Below, piece by piece: positions 17,622-26,549 of a stretch of DNA of 64,000 nucleotides (positions within the stretch are counted from its first letter, which is position 1; every line of letters starts with the position of its first letter). This DNA comes from Tardiphaga sp. P9-11 (GTDB lineage Bacteria; Pseudomonadota; Alphaproteobacteria; Rhizobiales; Xanthobacteraceae). The DNA lies in the NCBI RefSeq assembly GCF_008329525.1, contig NZ_NPKQ01000001.1, positions 372,001 to 436,000 on the forward strand, in the 5' to 3' direction. Below the pieces are notes generated by a model that saw only the letters and a list, made by a program, of their open reading frames with translations, did no database searches and was not told the origin of the DNA. Made by a program: the position numbers and the translations under genes.

Positions 17622-19037
17622 CTACCTCCCCGCGCCGCCCGAAATATCGCCGGTCGTGCGCTGTTGCCGTTTCGGCTTGCGCACCGGCTTCTCGGCCTCC
17701 GGTTCCTTCAGCACGCCGATCTTCTTCAAAGCCGCCTCCGCTGCACGCTCGCCGCTTTCCCACGCGCCATCGACCGTACCCCACAGCGTTTCATGTGTGG
17801 CTTCGCCCGCGAGGAACAGATTACCCATGGGCTCGGCCAACACACGGCGCGACGCCTGCCCGCCCGGCGCTGCGCCTGACATCGCACCGAGCACGAACGG
17901 CGATGCATCCCAGCGCGTGGTTGCCGAACGCTTGATCGCGGCCTTGAGATCGGAGCCAAATAGCTTCGTCAGCCACTCGCCTGCGAAAGCCACCATCGCA
18001 GCTTCACCCTGTGCTGCGAGATCGCGGCCGAATGCGCCGGCGACATCGATGGTACACAGCGATGACCCGCCAATATTCGCAAACAGCGCACCGGTGCGCG
18101 TGCTGGTGCTTTGCTCGATCATCAGCTCATCGCGCCCGAGCCCAAGCGGGTTGCCGTTAAACTGCAGCGCGATACGGTCGTAGCTGCCGAGACTGAGTTT
18201 TGCCGCAGCATCGAGCTGACGCTTCGGCAGTTCCGGCGTGAACTTGATCGCACCCGACGACAGCACATTGCTCGACGCGGTGATGATCACAGCGCGCGCG
18301 GCGATACGGCCCGATGCCGTTTCAACGCCAATGTCACGGCCGCTCCAGGTCACACGCGTCGCAGGCGTCGACAGCGCCACCGGGACGGCATCGCCAAGTT
18401 TACCCATCAACGCGCCGAGCCCCTGGCGCGTGGCAACATCGATGGCACGATCCTGCGCGCGCGAAAGATCCAACGTCGAGAGATCCTTGAGATCCTTGCC
18501 CGTCGCATAGGCGCCGAGCACGAAATCGATCGTGCCCGCCCAGTCCCCGAGATCCTTCGGCAGCACCGCGGCGCATGCTATGTCGGCCCGGCGCGCTGCC
18601 TCGTCGATGGCGCGGTTGGCGCGCACCACCGCAGCGAGCAATTCCTCGGTCTCGCCGGCGCGGGCATTGCGACGCCCGATGCGCAACTTCTGGCTCGGCG
18701 GTGATGGCGCGACATCGATTCCCGCCGGCCGCGCAAGCTTCACCAATGCGTTGGTTTCAGGCGTGTGCAGCCAGCGCGCGCCGCGATCGAACGGGACGTC
18801 AAAACTTGTCGCGTCCGTTATGCACCGTCCGCCAATCCGGCCCGAGGCCTCGACCACGATCACTTTGCGATTTGCCGCCTGGATGCGGCGGGCGGCAGCG
18901 ATACCCGCAGCGCCCGCACCGATCACGACAATGTCAGCATCTCGCGGCAGCGGCGCGGCCAATGCCCTTGCGCCAAACGCCGGCGCAAGCGTCAATGCTG
19001 CGGACGCCGACAGGAAATCCCGGCGTGAAATTGTCAT
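17622..19037 (-). CDS. Tat-exported flavin monoamine oxidase family protein
   Basis: A 471-residue FAD-dependent amine oxidase. It begins with a twin-arginine signal (SRRDFLSASAALTLAP), followed by the dinucleotide fold IVVIGAGAAGIAAARR, the GG doublet RIGGRC, and the C-terminal flavin motif LFLAGEATHETLWGTVDGAW. Such enzymes oxidise primary or polyamines to aldehydes with release of ammonia and peroxide. Residues after the fold form a Lys/Arg-rich tail of about 25 residues that is not part of the family. ATG 19037 is chosen because it places the Tat signal at the N-terminus. Confidence 0.85.
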   Translation of the reverse strand: MTISRRDFLSASAALTLAPAFGARALAAPLPRDADIVVIGAGAAGIAAARRIQAANRKVIVVEASGRIGGRCITDATSFDVPFDRGARWLHTPETNALVKLARPAGIDVAPSPPSQKLRIGRRNARAGETEELLAAVVRANRAIDEAARRADIACAAVLPKDLGDWAGTIDFVLGAYATGKDLKDLSTLDLSRAQDRAIDVATRQGLGALMGKLGDAVPVALSTPATRVTWSGRDIGVETASGRIAARAVIITASSNVLSSGAIKFTPELPKRQLDAAAKLSLGSYDRIALQFNGNPLGLGRDELMIEQSTSTRTGALFANIGGSSLCTIDVAGAFGRDLAAQGEAAMVAFAGEWLTKLFGSDLKAAIKRSATTRWDASPFVLGAMSGAAPGGQASRRVLAEPMGNLFLAGEATHETLWGTVDGAWESGERAAEAALKKIGVLKEPEAEKPVRKPKRQQRTTGDISGGAGR

Positions 19038-19231
19038 GACATGGTTTCCGAAATTTTGTGATGCATGAGAACGTCCCGCGAACCTTGCCGTATTCGGGGA
19101 TGTGCGGCAACCGTTGTGGTGAATCAATCGTTACCGGCGCCGCGTGGGCATGAACCAAATGGCAATGGCTCTCGACCATGATGGAGCCAGGGAAAGCGGT
19201 CGATATGAACCGCGCTGGGGGAGTCACGATC

Positions 19232-20119
19232 ATGGGCCTCATGCTCGATACGGTCGGGAAACTGATCGCCAAATATCTGCAGAAGGAGCTGCCCGGCTAC
19301 GAACCGTTCACGCCGAGCGACCCCGAACGCCTGCGCGGTATCATCCAGGAAGGCGATGTGCTGCTGGTCGAAGGCAACAATCGCGTCTCCGGCATCATCA
19401 AGTATCTCACGCAATCGACCTGGTCGCATGCCGCGCTTTATGTCGGGCCGATCGACGGCGCCGCAGAACCGGATGGCGAACCGCATGTGCTGATCGAGGC
19501 CAATATCGGCGAAGGCGTCACGTCGGCACCGCTGTCGAAATATTATCCGTTCCACACCCGCCTGTGCCGCCCGGTGGGTCTGTCCTATGAGGACCGTACC
19601 ACTGTGTGTCGTTACGCCATCAACCGGATTGGCTTTGGTTACGACACCAAGAACATTCTCGACCTGATGCGCTTTCTCATCCCGCTGCCGATACCGCAAC
19701 GCTGGCGGCGACGCATGATCGCTTTCGGCTCCGGCGATCCCACCAAGATCATCTGTTCGGCGCTGATCGCGCAGGCTTTCGACGCCGTGCGCTATCCGAT
19801 CCTGCCGAAGATCACGCGCGCCGGCAGCCGACAGGCCCGCCGCGAGATTCTGCATATCCGCGATTCCTCGCTGTATATGCCCAGGGATTTCGATATCTCG
19901 CCCTATTTCGAAGTGGTGAAGCCGACCATCGAACTCGGCTTCGACTACACTGCGCTGCATTGGGCCGACAAGCAAAAGCCGCTCCGGGAGGTGGCGGGTA
20001 CTTTCGATCCATTTCCGGACGTCTTCGGCACGCCGCCGCTCATTCCTGAAACGACTGACGCGGAAGCGGAAGTGGCTGACGAAGACGTGAGCGGGCCACG
20101 GATCAGGCTGGTCGCCTAA
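19232..20119 (+). CDS. YiiX/YebB-like N1pC/P60 cysteine hydrolase
   Basis: A 295-residue protein of the circularly permuted papain-like (LRAT-like) group. The catalytic His is in STWSHAALYVG and the Cys in KIICSALIAQAF, with the permuted order His before Cys. EGDVLLVEGNNRVSGIIKYLTQ is the usual opening strand. Family members are thought to act on lipids or peptides at the envelope; no substrate is known here. ATG 19232 has a GGGGGAG box eight bases upstream; ATG 19205 and 19178 are alternatives. The C-terminal 30 residues are acidic. It converges on the ABC permease gene. Confidence 0.75.
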   Translation: MGLMLDTVGKLIAKYLQKELPGYEPFTPSDPERLRGIIQEGDVLLVEGNNRVSGIIKYLTQSTWSHAALYVGPIDGAAEPDGEPHVLIEANIGEGVTSAPLSKYYPFHTRLCRPVGLSYEDRTTVCRYAINRIGFGYDTKNILDLMRFLIPLPIPQRWRRRMIAFGSGDPTKIICSALIAQAFDAVRYPILPKITRAGSRQARREILHIRDSSLYMPRDFDISPYFEVVKPTIELGFDYTALHWADKQKPLREVAGTFDPFPDVFGTPPLIPETTDAEAEVADEDVSGPRIRLVA

Positions 20120-20128
20120 TCCGCCGAG

Positions 20129-20983
20129 TCAGGACTTGACTGCACCCGCCGTGAGGCCGCCGACCATGTAGCGCCGGAATGCGTAGTACACGGCGGCTGG
20201 CGGGAGCGCGTAGATGAAGCCCGTGGTCATCAATAATTCCCACGGCGAATCGTCGGCTGCGAGGAAGTTGCCGAGTGCTACGGGTAAGGTGATCTCAGTG
20301 TCCTTCGATAGCAGCAGGAAGGCGTAGAGATATTCATTCCAGGCCAACAGCAACGCATAGGTCCCGATCGCGACCAGCGACGGCAGCATCAAAGGCACAT
20401 AGACCATACGGAACAGTTGCAGTGGTGTTGCGCCGTCCATGATGGCAGCTTCGTCGAGCTCAAGCGGCAGCTTGTCCGACGCCTGCTTGAGCACCCAGAT
20501 CGCGTAAGGTGAGGCAATGGTGACCATAGCCAGGATCAGCGACCAGTGATTGTTGAGCAGACCGTAATTGCCCATGGTGCGATACATCGGCACTGCGAGA
20601 AACGCCGCGGGAATGAAGTAGGTGAACAGCGCCATATTCATCACCGTCCGTCCACCGCGCACACGGAGACGGCTGATAGCAAAGGCCGCAGCGGTGGCGA
20701 TGACCAGCGTCAGCGCACCAACAGCCACCGCGATAACGACGGAATTGAAGAACTGCGCCCAGAAATCGCGCAAGAAATAGTGCTGCTGATTGAACACGAT
20801 CCTGAAATTGTTCAACGTCGGATGGTCAGGCCACAGCTTGCCAGCGAACGCATCCTGCTTCGGTGAGATCGCGAACAGGAACATGTGATAGATCGGAATC
20901 AGTGTCCAGATCAGCACGGGAATGCCGATCAGCAGCAGCCGCGCTTCGGTGCCGACTTCGCGTAGGGATGGCACTCTCATCAA
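20129..20983 (-). CDS. Carbohydrate ABC transporter permease (MalG-like)
   Basis: A 284-residue membrane protein with six predicted helices. The EAA loop that contacts the ATPase reads ELDEAAIMDGATPLQLF. It pairs with the MalF-like permease just upstream, and together they form the membrane channel of a CUT1-type sugar importer. It is the last gene of a binding protein-permease-permease operon. No ATP-binding subunit follows, so a shared MsmK/UgpC-type ATPase elsewhere is likely. Confidence 0.9.
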   Translation of the reverse strand: MMRVPSLREVGTEARLLLIGIPVLIWTLIPIYHMFLFAISPKQDAFAGKLWPDHPTLNNFRIVFNQQHYFLRDFWAQFFNSVVIAVAVGALTLVIATAAAFAISRLRVRGGRTVMNMALFTYFIPAAFLAVPMYRTMGNYGLLNNHWSLILAMVTIASPYAIWVLKQASDKLPLELDEAAIMDGATPLQLFRMVYVPLMLPSLVAIGTYALLLAWNEYLYAFLLLSKDTEITLPVALGNFLAADDSPWELLMTTGFIYALPPAAVYYAFRRYMVGGLTAGAVKS

Positions 20984-21010
20984 ACGAACCTTTTCATCGA
21001 CCGAGCCCTT

Positions 21011-21901
21011 TTACCGAGAGAGCCGTTTCATCATGAAATAGACCAGCGGCAGCACCAGCGGCATAGCGCAAACGATCGATGCCATCGACATGTCGAGCTG
21101 ATCGAGGCGGAGATAGCGAATCCCCAATGTGGACAGAACATGCGTGAGATCGGCTGGCCCACCGCCCGTCAGCAGATAGACGCTGTTGAAGTCGCCGAGC
21201 GTCCAGATCATCGAAAGCAGCGTGCAGGTGAGATACAGCGTCTGCATCGACGGCCAGGTGATGAAGCGGAATTTCTGCCACCAGCTGGCGCCATCGACAT
21301 CGGCGGCCTCGAACATGTCCGTCGAGATCGCCAGACGTCCTGTCATCAGAATCAGCGTCCAGAACGGCAGCGACTTCCAGATGTGTACCAGAATCGCCAG
21401 CGTCAGGCCCATGGCGGGGTCATTCAGCCAGTTGGGTCCATCCTCACCGGTGAACTTGAAGATCAGATTATTGATCACGCCCCATTCGGGATTGAACATG
21501 AAGCGCACGGAGAGGATAGTCGGGATCGACGGCACCGCCCAGGGCAGGATGAACAGCACCGACAGCCAACGAATCCAGGTGCGCGACTGCACGAAGAAGC
21601 CGGACAGGAACAACGCCACCAGCATTTTGAAATTGATGCCGATGATCAGGAAGATCAACGTGTTGACGACTGCGCGGGCGAATACCGGGTCGTTATAGAG
21701 CGCCACATAGCTGGCGGGATGTCGCGCCAGCCACAAACCATAGCCGATCGGATAGACCACGAAAGCAGCGAACACGAGCAGATAGGGCGCGATCATCACG
21801 ATGCCCCAAACCTGCGGCGTGCTCAGCCGCGCCGACCATGGCCGGCGTGGCAGCGTATCGGCGGGAGCGGGATAGGTGATCGTGGCCATGCTGTACACCA
21901 T
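21011..21901 (-). CDS. Carbohydrate ABC transporter permease (MalF-like)
   Basis: A 296-residue permease with six main helices and the EAA loop MFEAADVDGASWWQKFRFI. It is the first permease of the operon, 27 bp before the MalG-like gene and 41 bp after the binding-protein gene. A strong stem-loop lies in that upstream gap. Met5 (21889) is an alternative start. Substrate is probably a sugar, sugar alcohol or glycerol phosphate; the sequence does not decide. Confidence 0.9.
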   Translation of the reverse strand: MVYSMATITYPAPADTLPRRPWSARLSTPQVWGIVMIAPYLLVFAAFVVYPIGYGLWLARHPASYVALYNDPVFARAVVNTLIFLIIGINFKMLVALFLSGFFVQSRTWIRWLSVLFILPWAVPSIPTILSVRFMFNPEWGVINNLIFKFTGEDGPNWLNDPAMGLTLAILVHIWKSLPFWTLILMTGRLAISTDMFEAADVDGASWWQKFRFITWPSMQTLYLTCTLLSMIWTLGDFNSVYLLTGGGPADLTHVLSTLGIRYLRLDQLDMSMASIVCAMPLVLPLVYFMMKRLSR

Positions 21902-21906
21902 TGCAA

Positions 21907-21933
21907 AAGCCGGCCGCGAGGTGCGGCCGGCTT
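21907..21933 (-). terminator. Intercistronic stem-loop after the binding-protein gene
   Basis: An 11-bp perfect dyad with a five-base loop, followed on the minus strand by TTTT. It lies between the substrate-binding protein stop and the first permease start. Such hairpins stabilise or truncate transcripts so that the binding protein is made in excess over the membrane subunits. Confidence 0.65.
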
Positions 21934-21942
21934 TGTCTCGGA

Positions 21943-23325
21943 TTAACCCGCGATTTCCTTGATACGGGCGATCAACTCATCGACAGCCTTCTCGACTGGC
22001 ACCTTCTCGCTGACCACACGATTCATTGCCTTGGCCCAGACGTTCTCGTTGTTGAGGATCGTGAATTTGTAGTTCTTCACGAAATCGAACGACGAGGTAC
22101 CACCCGTGAACTGGGTGTAGACGGCCTTGCGATGCTTATCGGCCTGCCAGAACGGGCTTGCCTGTCCGGCCTTCGTCACCGGGAACCAGCGACCGAGCGC
22201 GCCCTCGACATAGGGGCCGAGGTTTTCTTCCTCCATCAGGAACTTGACGAACTCCTTGGCGCCCGCCTTGTTCTTGGACTGCGAGAATATCATGCCCGTC
22301 TTGACGTCGGAGCGGTACTTGATCGGCGTGCCGTCCGGTTTCAGCGGAAACGATGCCGTGACGATCGTTTCCTCATAGGCCTTCTTGCCGGCTGCGCGCT
22401 GTTCCGGCGTCAGCGACTGATTCTGCGAATCCTCGTACCACTTCGCCGCGATCGAGATCGTGAAGTTGTGGGTCATGATGATGCTCTTGTTATGGAAGGC
22501 GACATTGTTGTCGGGGTCCTTCCACGTCGTCGAGGACGGCGGCGTGCAGCCCTTGATGTAGGTGTCGGTGTAATCCCTGAGCGCACCGATCAGGCCTTCC
22601 TTGACCTTGGGATCGTCCACCAGAAGCTTGCCCTCATCATCAACCAGCTTGACGTTATAGGCATCCATGAAGGTGTAGAAGGACTGCAGCGAATCCGTGG
22701 ACTCCACCCCCATCGGCTGACCAACGCCATAGGCACGGCTGCCTGATGCCTTACGGTAGGCCGGCTGAACCTTGTCGCACCAGAACGACCAATAGCCCTT
22801 CCAGTCCTTGGGAATATCGGAGATCTTGTAACCGGCCTGCTCGAGAAGATCGCTCCAGATTTCCACATGCATCGACTGCTGCTTCAGAGGAAAGCCGTAA
22901 TAGGCCTTCTTCTTGGTCTGGCCGTTCATCAGATAGGCCGTCTCGACCGTGTTCGGCGCGAACTTGTCCTTCATCGGCGCCAGAATGTCGGTGAGATCTT
23001 CCAGTTTGCCCTCGAAGGCCCATTTTCCCGACGCCTGCACGTCATACGTATCGGCATAGGCGACATCCGGCGGTGTGCCGGAATCCAGCGCTGCCACGGT
23101 CTTCGGGATCATATCCTGAATAGCGTATTGCGAGAGTTCGACCTTGATTTTGGTCTTGTCCTCGAACTTCTTGATCGCCGCCAGCAGCGATTCATCTTCG
23201 GATTTGTAGAAACCCTTGCTGAACCAGACGGTAATGCTTTGCTGCGCGAAAGCGGGCGCTGTGGTCAGAAACAGGCCGGAAGCGGCAGTGGCTAAAACAA
23301 GCGCACGGGTACCCTTGGTGATCAA
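21943..23325 (-). CDS. ABC transporter sugar-binding protein
   Basis: A 460-residue extracellular solute-binding protein of family 1. The signal peptide ends in APAFAQ, and mature features such as TPPDVAYADTYD and a C-terminal GRWFPVTKAG fit CUT1 sugar-binding proteins. It delivers substrate to the two downstream permeases. ATG 23325 starts the signal peptide; a purine-rich GGAGGAC lies upstream. Specificity is not readable from sequence. Confidence 0.88.
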   Translation of the reverse strand: MITKGTRALVLATAASGLFLTTAPAFAQQSITVWFSKGFYKSEDESLLAAIKKFEDKTKIKVELSQYAIQDMIPKTVAALDSGTPPDVAYADTYDVQASGKWAFEGKLEDLTDILAPMKDKFAPNTVETAYLMNGQTKKKAYYGFPLKQQSMHVEIWSDLLEQAGYKISDIPKDWKGYWSFWCDKVQPAYRKASGSRAYGVGQPMGVESTDSLQSFYTFMDAYNVKLVDDEGKLLVDDPKVKEGLIGALRDYTDTYIKGCTPPSSTTWKDPDNNVAFHNKSIIMTHNFTISIAAKWYEDSQNQSLTPEQRAAGKKAYEETIVTASFPLKPDGTPIKYRSDVKTGMIFSQSKNKAGAKEFVKFLMEEENLGPYVEGALGRWFPVTKAGQASPFWQADKHRKAVYTQFTGGTSSFDFVKNYKFTILNNENVWAKAMNRVVSEKVPVEKAVDELIARIKEIAG

Positions 23326-23464
23326 GACGTCGTCCTCCCTGATGATTATTTTTCTTGAGACTACCGGTTTCTATTTATCCGTCTAGTGAAGAAGTCGATG
23401 CTGCGCTGCACTTGTCTGACAACTTTGCAAGGGTTACCTGTTCGTGATTGAAGGAGAGAATTGG

Positions 23465-24217
23465 ATGCTTGTCGCTGCTGCCAAGGCGCTATCGCAAATT
23501 CTGTCGCCACCGATGCGCAGCATCCTGTGGAAGTCGATCGGGCTTGCCCTGGTTTTAATCACCGTCCTGGCGATCGGCATGCAGCGCCTGATGAACTGGG
23601 CCGCTACTTTGGGCGGCGTCTGGGCCGAGGGCACAATCGGTTCCGACTACCACACGATGATCAACGTCCTGTCCTGGATATTATCGATCGCTGCCGGGCT
23701 CAGTGTCGTTGCGGGCGCGATCTTTTTGATGCCGGCGATCACGTCGCTAGTCGCCAGCGTGTTCGTCGATGACGTCGCCGATATCGTCGAGCGTGAGCAT
23801 TATCCCGCGGAGCGCGTCGGCGTCGCGTTGCCGTTTGGTCTCGCCATCACCGAAGGCGGCAAGACGGCGCTGCTGACCATCGCGGTCTATCTGGTCGCGC
23901 TGCCCTTCGTGTTCTTTGCCGGCATTGGCTTCATCGTCTTCTTCATCGCCACCGCATGGTTGCTCGGCCGCGAATATTTCGAGCTCGCCGCCATGCGGTT
24001 CCGCTCGCCCGCGGACGCCAAGGCGATGCGCAAGCATCACGCCGCGACAGTGTTCACCGCCGGACTGTTCATCGCAGCCTTCGTCTCGATTCCGATCGTC
24101 AACCTCGCCACGCCGCTATTCGGCATGACCTTTATGGTTCACATGCACAAGCGATTGAGCGGTCCGCGGCCGGAGCTGATCGAGCCGGGACGCGTGACAA
24201 AACTAACGGCAACCTAA
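23465..24217 (+). CDS. EI24/CysZ-like membrane protein
   Basis: A 250-residue integral membrane protein with about four long hydrophobic segments and the family pattern WLLGREYFELAAMRFRS near the middle. CysZ proteins mediate sulfate uptake, and the bacterial EI24 family is related; no sulphur genes adjoin, so the substrate is unproven. ATG 23465 has GGAGAG seven bases upstream; a GTG at 23444 overlaps that box and is less likely. The stop overlaps the convergent nth stop by a few bases. Confidence 0.75.
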   Translation: MLVAAAKALSQILSPPMRSILWKSIGLALVLITVLAIGMQRLMNWAATLGGVWAEGTIGSDYHTMINVLSWILSIAAGLSVVAGAIFLMPAITSLVASVFVDDVADIVEREHYPAERVGVALPFGLAITEGGKTALLTIAVYLVALPFVFFAGIGFIVFFIATAWLLGREYFELAAMRFRSPADAKAMRKHHAATVFTAGLFIAAFVSIPIVNLATPLFGMTFMVHMHKRLSGPRPELIEPGRVTKLTAT

Positions 24218-24990
24218 GCCACCGTCTTCTCCGGCCACTGACAGAGATCGTTGATCAGGCACACCTCACAGCGCGGCTTGCGTGCAAGGCACGTATAGCG
24301 GCCGTGCAGGATGAGCCAGTGATGCGCATGCAACATGAACTCGTCGGGGATCACGCGCTCCAGCTCGAGCTCCACGTCCAACACGTTCCTGCCTGGCGCC
24401 AGGTTAGTGCGATTGCCGACCCGGAACACATGGGTATCCACCGCCATCGTGTGTTCGCCAAACGCCATGTTTAGCACGACATTGGCGGTCTTGCGCCCAG
24501 CTCCCGGCAGTGACTCGATCTCGGCGCGGGTGCGCGGCACGACCCCGCCGAAATCGCGGATCAGCTTTTCCGACAGCGCGATGACGTTCTTCGCCTTGGT
24601 GCGGTAGAGACCGATGGTCTTGATATATTCGCGCACCGTCTCTTCGCCGAGATCGATCATCTTCTGCGGCGTATCGGCAATCGGAAACAGCGCGCGCGTC
24701 GCCTTGTTAACGCCTGCGTCGGTCGCCTGCGCCGACAGCACCACGGCCACCAGCAATGTAAAGGGATTGAGATGTTCGAGCTCGCCCTTGGGCTCCGGAT
24801 TGGCTTTGCGGAAGCGTGAGAAGGCTTCATGCACCTGGGCTTTGGTCCAGGGTTTCAACTTGATCGGCTTCAGCTTGGCGGCTTTCGGCTTCGCAATCTT
24901 CTTTACGGGAGCCTTTGCCGCTTTCACCACGACCTTCTTTGCAGGGCTGGACTTCACGCTGGCAGGGAGCTTGCGGGTGATTTTCGGCAT
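24214..24990 (-). CDS. nth: Endonuclease III
   Basis: A 258-residue base-excision glycosylase/AP lyase that removes oxidised pyrimidines. The helix-hairpin-helix with catalytic lysine is LPGAGRKTANVV, the catalytic Asp is in MAVDTHVFRV, and the 4Fe-4S ligands follow Cys-x6-Cys-x2-Cys-x5-Cys near the C-terminus. An added Lys/Ala/Pro-rich N-terminal stretch of about 45 residues could help DNA binding; such tails occur in related bacteria. It is divergent from the DUF2244 gene, with only 22 bp between starts. Confidence 0.95.
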   Translation of the reverse strand: MPKITRKLPASVKSSPAKKVVVKAAKAPVKKIAKPKAAKLKPIKLKPWTKAQVHEAFSRFRKANPEPKGELEHLNPFTLLVAVVLSAQATDAGVNKATRALFPIADTPQKMIDLGEETVREYIKTIGLYRTKAKNVIALSEKLIRDFGGVVPRTRAEIESLPGAGRKTANVVLNMAFGEHTMAVDTHVFRVGNRTNLAPGRNVLDVELELERVIPDEFMLHAHHWLILHGRYTCLARKPRCEVCLINDLCQWPEKTVA

Positions 24991-25012
24991 CAAAGGGATA
25001 TACTGAGAGACG

Positions 25013-25531
25013 ATGACATCAGGCAACGACTTTGACTCCATGCAAGAGCCGACCCTGTTCACCGCGCTGTTGCGTCCGCATCGCGCGTTGGGCCGCAAGG
25101 GTTTTCTTGTGCTGATGGGTTTCGTCAGCGCTGTCTCTTTCGGCGCGGGAATGGCCTTCCTGCTGATGGGCGCCTGGCCGGTCTTGGGCTTCTTCGGCCT
25201 CGACGTGCTGGCGATCCACATCGCCTTCAAGGTCTACGACCGGCGCGCAAAGGCAACTGAGGAGATCACCGTCACGCCGTCGGAAATCCGTGTGCGCCGG
25301 GTCAGCCCATCAGGTGATGTCGTGGAATGGGCGTTCAATCCGCTCTGGGTGCAGCTGGATCAGGTCTGCCACGCCGAGTTCGGCATCGAGCAGCTTTTTC
25401 TGGTCTCGCGCGGCCGCCGCGTGTCGATTGCACGGTTCCTTGGCGCGGAGGAAAAGGCAAGCTTCGTCAAAGCCTTGGCAGAGGCGCTGCAAGCCGCCAA
25501 ACGCGGCCCGACCTACAACCCGGTGGCATGA
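25013..25531 (+). CDS. DUF2244 domain-containing membrane protein
   Basis: A 172-residue protein with two adjacent hydrophobic segments (about 33-75) followed by a soluble beta-rich domain, matching DUF2244. No biochemical role is established. A start at Met10 is possible. It shares a very short divergent promoter region with nth. Confidence 0.78.
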   Translation: MTSGNDFDSMQEPTLFTALLRPHRALGRKGFLVLMGFVSAVSFGAGMAFLLMGAWPVLGFFGLDVLAIHIAFKVYDRRAKATEEITVTPSEIRVRRVSPSGDVVEWAFNPLWVQLDQVCHAEFGIEQLFLVSRGRRVSIARFLGAEEKASFVKALAEALQAAKRGPTYNPVA

Positions 25532-25624
25532 TGCCTGTGGTGATATCAGGTCGGAAATCGGGTGGTTTGCGCACGGGCGCGGGCCTACATCGATGTCATG
25601 ATGAATCTTGCCAGAGACCTAGCG

Positions 25625-26506
25625 ATGACTGACCATCGCCCGATCAAACCGGGCCGGCGCGACGCGGCCCTGCGCGATTACGATTCCGTGCGCCGTGCCA
25701 TCGGCTTCATGCACTCACAGTGGCGGGACCAGCCGAACATCGAGGCCGTGGCGGACGCTGCGAGCCTGACACCGGACGAGTTGCACCACCTATTCCGCCG
25801 CTGGGCCGGACTGACGCCGAAAGCGTTCATGCAGGCGCTGACGCTCGACCATGCCAAGGGCCTGCTGCGCGATTCTGCCAGCGTGCTCGACGCAGCGCTC
25901 GACTCCGGTCTGTCAGGCCCCGGCCGTCTGCACGATCTGTTCGTGACGCATGAGGCGATGTCGCCCGGCGAATGGAAGACCGGCGGCGCCGGCATGGAGC
26001 TGCGTTATGGCTTCCATCCCTCGCCGTTCGGAACCGCGATCGTGATCGCCAGCGATCGTGGCCTTGCAGGCCTCGCCTTCTCGGACCCGGGCGATGAGAA
26101 GTCCGCTTTCGACGATATGGTCCGGCGCTGGCCGGCGGCCACATTGGTCGAGGACTCTGCCGGCACAGCCGGACTGGCGCAGCGCATCTTTGACAGCAAG
26201 CTGTGGCGCGCGGACCAGCCGTTGCGTGTGGTGCTGATAGGGACGGATTTCGAGGTCCGCGTCTGGGAGACGCTGCTGAAGATTCCGATGGGCCGTGCGG
26301 TCAGCTATTCGGATATCGCTTGCAAGATCGAAAACCCGAAGGCCTCACGCGCCGTCGGGGCCGCCGTGGGCAAGAACCCGATTTCCTTCGTGGTGCCGTG
26401 CCACCGTGCGCTCGGCAAATCCGGCGCGTTGACGGGTTATCACTGGGGCATTACGCGGAAGCAGGCGATGATCGGCTGGGAAGCCGGGCATGTGGGAGCG
26501 AATTAA
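25625..26506 (+). CDS. Ada-like methylated-DNA-protein-cysteine methyltransferase
   Basis: A 293-residue fusion of an AraC-type helix-turn-helix domain (about 15-110) and an O6-alkylguanine-DNA alkyltransferase domain. The suicide cysteine is in VVPCHRALG, followed by the substrate loop SGALTGYHWG. The N-terminal zinc-binding Cys4 domain of E. coli Ada, which senses phosphotriesters, is absent, so transcriptional control by that route should be missing. The start is uncertain: ATG 25598 and 25601 are in frame upstream. Confidence 0.88.
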   Translation: MTDHRPIKPGRRDAALRDYDSVRRAIGFMHSQWRDQPNIEAVADAASLTPDELHHLFRRWAGLTPKAFMQALTLDHAKGLLRDSASVLDAALDSGLSGPGRLHDLFVTHEAMSPGEWKTGGAGMELRYGFHPSPFGTAIVIASDRGLAGLAFSDPGDEKSAFDDMVRRWPAATLVEDSAGTAGLAQRIFDSKLWRADQPLRVVLIGTDFEVRVWETLLKIPMGRAVSYSDIACKIENPKASRAVGAAVGKNPISFVVPCHRALGKSGALTGYHWGITRKQAMIGWEAGHVGAN

Positions 26507-26510
26507 CAGC

Positions 26511-26538
26511 AATGGGCCGCAGTTTCGTGCGACCCATT
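26511..26538. terminator. Hairpin between convergent ada-like and MFS genes
   Basis: Eleven positions on each side (26511-26521 with 26528-26538) pair with a single wobble or mismatch around a six-base loop. The location between convergent stops favours a terminator; there is no U-run. Confidence 0.5.
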
Positions 26539-26549
26539 GGACTGAACGA

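Noticed and set aside
24991-25230. N-terminal 80-residue extension of endonuclease III
   Set aside because: It would lie antisense to the DUF2244 gene and is composition-biased; ATG 24990 gives the proper start.
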